DNA of 64,000 nt from Blepharisma stoltei (Eukaryota > Ciliophora > Heterotrichea > Heterotrichida > Blepharismidae): the NCBI GenBank assembly GCA_914767885.1, contig CAJZBQ010000047.1, forward strand, positions 310,001 to 374,000, written 5' to 3'. Positions 63,001 to 64,000 of this stretch are shown piece after piece (the first letter of the stretch is position 1; each line of letters starts with the position of its first letter). A program made the translations under genes and the position numbers. Below the pieces are notes generated by a model. The model ran no database searches, was not told the origin of the DNA, and was given only the letters and a program-made list of their open reading frames with translations.

Positions 63001-64000
63001 ATGAAGAGCCTAAAAGACGTCATTCAATCTCTTAATAAATCCAGCAATTCTTATGCGCAGCATTGGCACTTGCTATTTAAAAATCCGTCAAATGAAAAGC
63101 GGTTTGCAACAGAACTTTTGTCGCATCAGAAAACTTCAATAACTATAATTTACATCTGCACAATTTTTGTAATAGCTTGATTTTTATCAAGAAAAGAAAT
63201 AACTTGTCTGCGAGCATTCCTATTATGCCTGTCTGCCATACCATTTCTTCTTGTAAAAATTGAAAGATCATTTATCCATAGGATCTTTACCGAAATCATT
63301 GCTATGCAATTTATTTTGGCTACGATAAACACTGGCTCAATATGTGAATGTGTATGTGCTTTTATACCAAGTAGCATTTTGAACTATTATTTCTTGAAAA
63401 CATGAATATATAGCTTTATCATGAATATTCTTGAGATACTACTCGTTTATTTACTAACTTCCCCCTCCGAGAGCGAACCAAAAAATCTTATTCACTAACG
63501 GAGGGGCTTAATTTTTATTTAAAAAAAATTATATAGTCAGTGTCACTAACTATATATATTTTATAGAATTTGTTTTTCTTCGGAATTTAAAAAAATCCCA
63601 CTTCTCAAAATTGGAAGGCAAATATTAATTTAATTTGTAAAATTTATGCTTTAAAATGCAATTAAAAAATTAGCTCGAGATGTCATTATACTAGTTATCA
63701 CTTATATATCAAAATTTTTTCCCATAAAAATTTTTTGTATTAAAAAAATTTTTGTTCGCTCACTGAGGGTGGGTTTTGGGCAAAAAAATAGGGATTTTTC
63801 TAATGGTTTTGTTCGCTCGCGAAGGGGGGAGTAAGAGATGTAGAAGTTTTTAATATTCTTTGTGCTGTTTTTTGCCATATTTTTTGAATTGTAATGATAG
63901 AAAGAGACATGAAAATCGCTTGAGCACTCTATCACTCACAAAAAGATAAATGCAATAAATTCGAGTCATTGCTTCAAGGACCAGAAAATTCCATAATTAT
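63001..64000 (+). CDS. multi-pass membrane signalling protein (partial, runs off the window)
   Basis: ATG at 63001: MKSLKDVIQSLNKSSNSYAQ. After removal of 63458-63831 with one TAA the frame is open to the window end, about 208 codons. Hydrophobic helices lie at about residues 50-66, 76-92, 102-118 and, past TGA Trp codons, 130-170 (NILEILLVYLL-RDVEVFNILC). The last visible part is WALYHSQKDKCNKFESLLQG, typical of the linker before a PAS or kinase domain in ciliate membrane sensor kinases. That last point is inference; no catalytic motif lies within the window. Confidence 0.65.
63458..63831. mobile_element. IES, family 1 MITE, TAA-bounded
   Basis: 374 bp between TAA at 63455-63457 and 63832-63834, inverted relative to pogo: eroded hairpin left (CCCCTCCGAGAGCGAACC / TTCACTAACGGAGGGG), doubled motif right (GTTCGCTCACTGAGGG, GTTCGCTCGCGAAGGG). 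Excision keeps the frame of the membrane protein. Confidence 0.88.

Noticed and set aside
1-64000. CRISPR arrays, bacterial operons, riboswitches, rRNA and tRNA genes
   Set aside because: Looked for and not seen; the genome is eukaryotic with introns and eukaryotic gene families.
1-64000. Reading all inserts as ordinary long introns
   Set aside because: Insert ends do not follow GT-AG, they carry inverted repeats and target duplications, and the true introns here are 15-16 nt.

Overview
This window reads as germline (micronuclear) DNA of a heterotrich ciliate, most likely Blepharisma. Three things support this. (1) Many genes are open only if TGA is tryptophan while TAA and TAG stay stops; for example the casein kinase has TGA exactly where the family has Trp. 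(2) Real introns are 15-16 nt long: 20642-20656, 53724-53739, 55896-55910 and one near 35902. (3) Coding sequences are broken by AT-rich inserts between short direct repeats, and removing each insert to leave one repeat copy restores the frame and a conserved protein. These inserts behave as internal eliminated sequences (IESs). The species call is inference.

Layout. 0.2-6.5 kb: a CTCCC-type element, a REEP5/TB2 membrane protein, a START-like protein, two unknown proteins and long AT-rich gaps. 7.7-14.2 kb: a pentapeptide/WD40 protein with two IESs and a vWA protein broken by a retroelement-like insert. 14.3-20.1 kb: the most complex part. A RING-CH gene is split by an element with a 6-bp duplication, which itself carries a pogo transposon with a transposase gene. 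Next to it, an unknown gene is split by a MITE that carries a second nested element. 20.6-28.3 kb: a SHIPPO-type microtubule protein, an unknown protein, a VPS4 pseudogene, pirin and a CK1 kinase. 29-38.6 kb: a HEAT protein, a cytosolic carboxypeptidase with four inserts and an intron, an unknown protein, and MCTS1. 39.3-49.0 kb: three tandem membrane-anchored cyclic-nucleotide phosphodiesterases, each with a different set of inserts. 49-64 kb: SNF5, a secreted GH16 glucanase, a nucleoside hydrolase, an ANL-fold protein, a fatty-acid hydroxylase, CCDC47 split by a 2.7-kb foldback element, a decayed mitochondrial carrier, and the start of a membrane signalling protein.

Inserts fall into four classes by duplication length. 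(a) Elements with CTCCC...GGGAG ends and a 3-bp TNA duplication (TTA, TAA, TGA and TCA all occur). They form at least four families with unrelated inner sequence but one architecture: a doubled terminal motif at one end and a hairpin at the other. (b) Elements with TGG...CCA ends and a 6-7 bp duplication. (c) A foldback element with GGGTGAGGCG ends and an 8-bp duplication. (d) GC-richer SINE-like inserts of about 300-960 bp with 11-17 bp duplications. The pogo transposon at 15486-17303 has the same ends as the commonest MITE, so it is the likely source of mobilising enzyme.

The genes are ordinary, unrelated eukaryotic housekeeping and signalling genes, packed tightly on both strands. The unusual biology is in the layered inserts and in what a precise excision system would have to handle.
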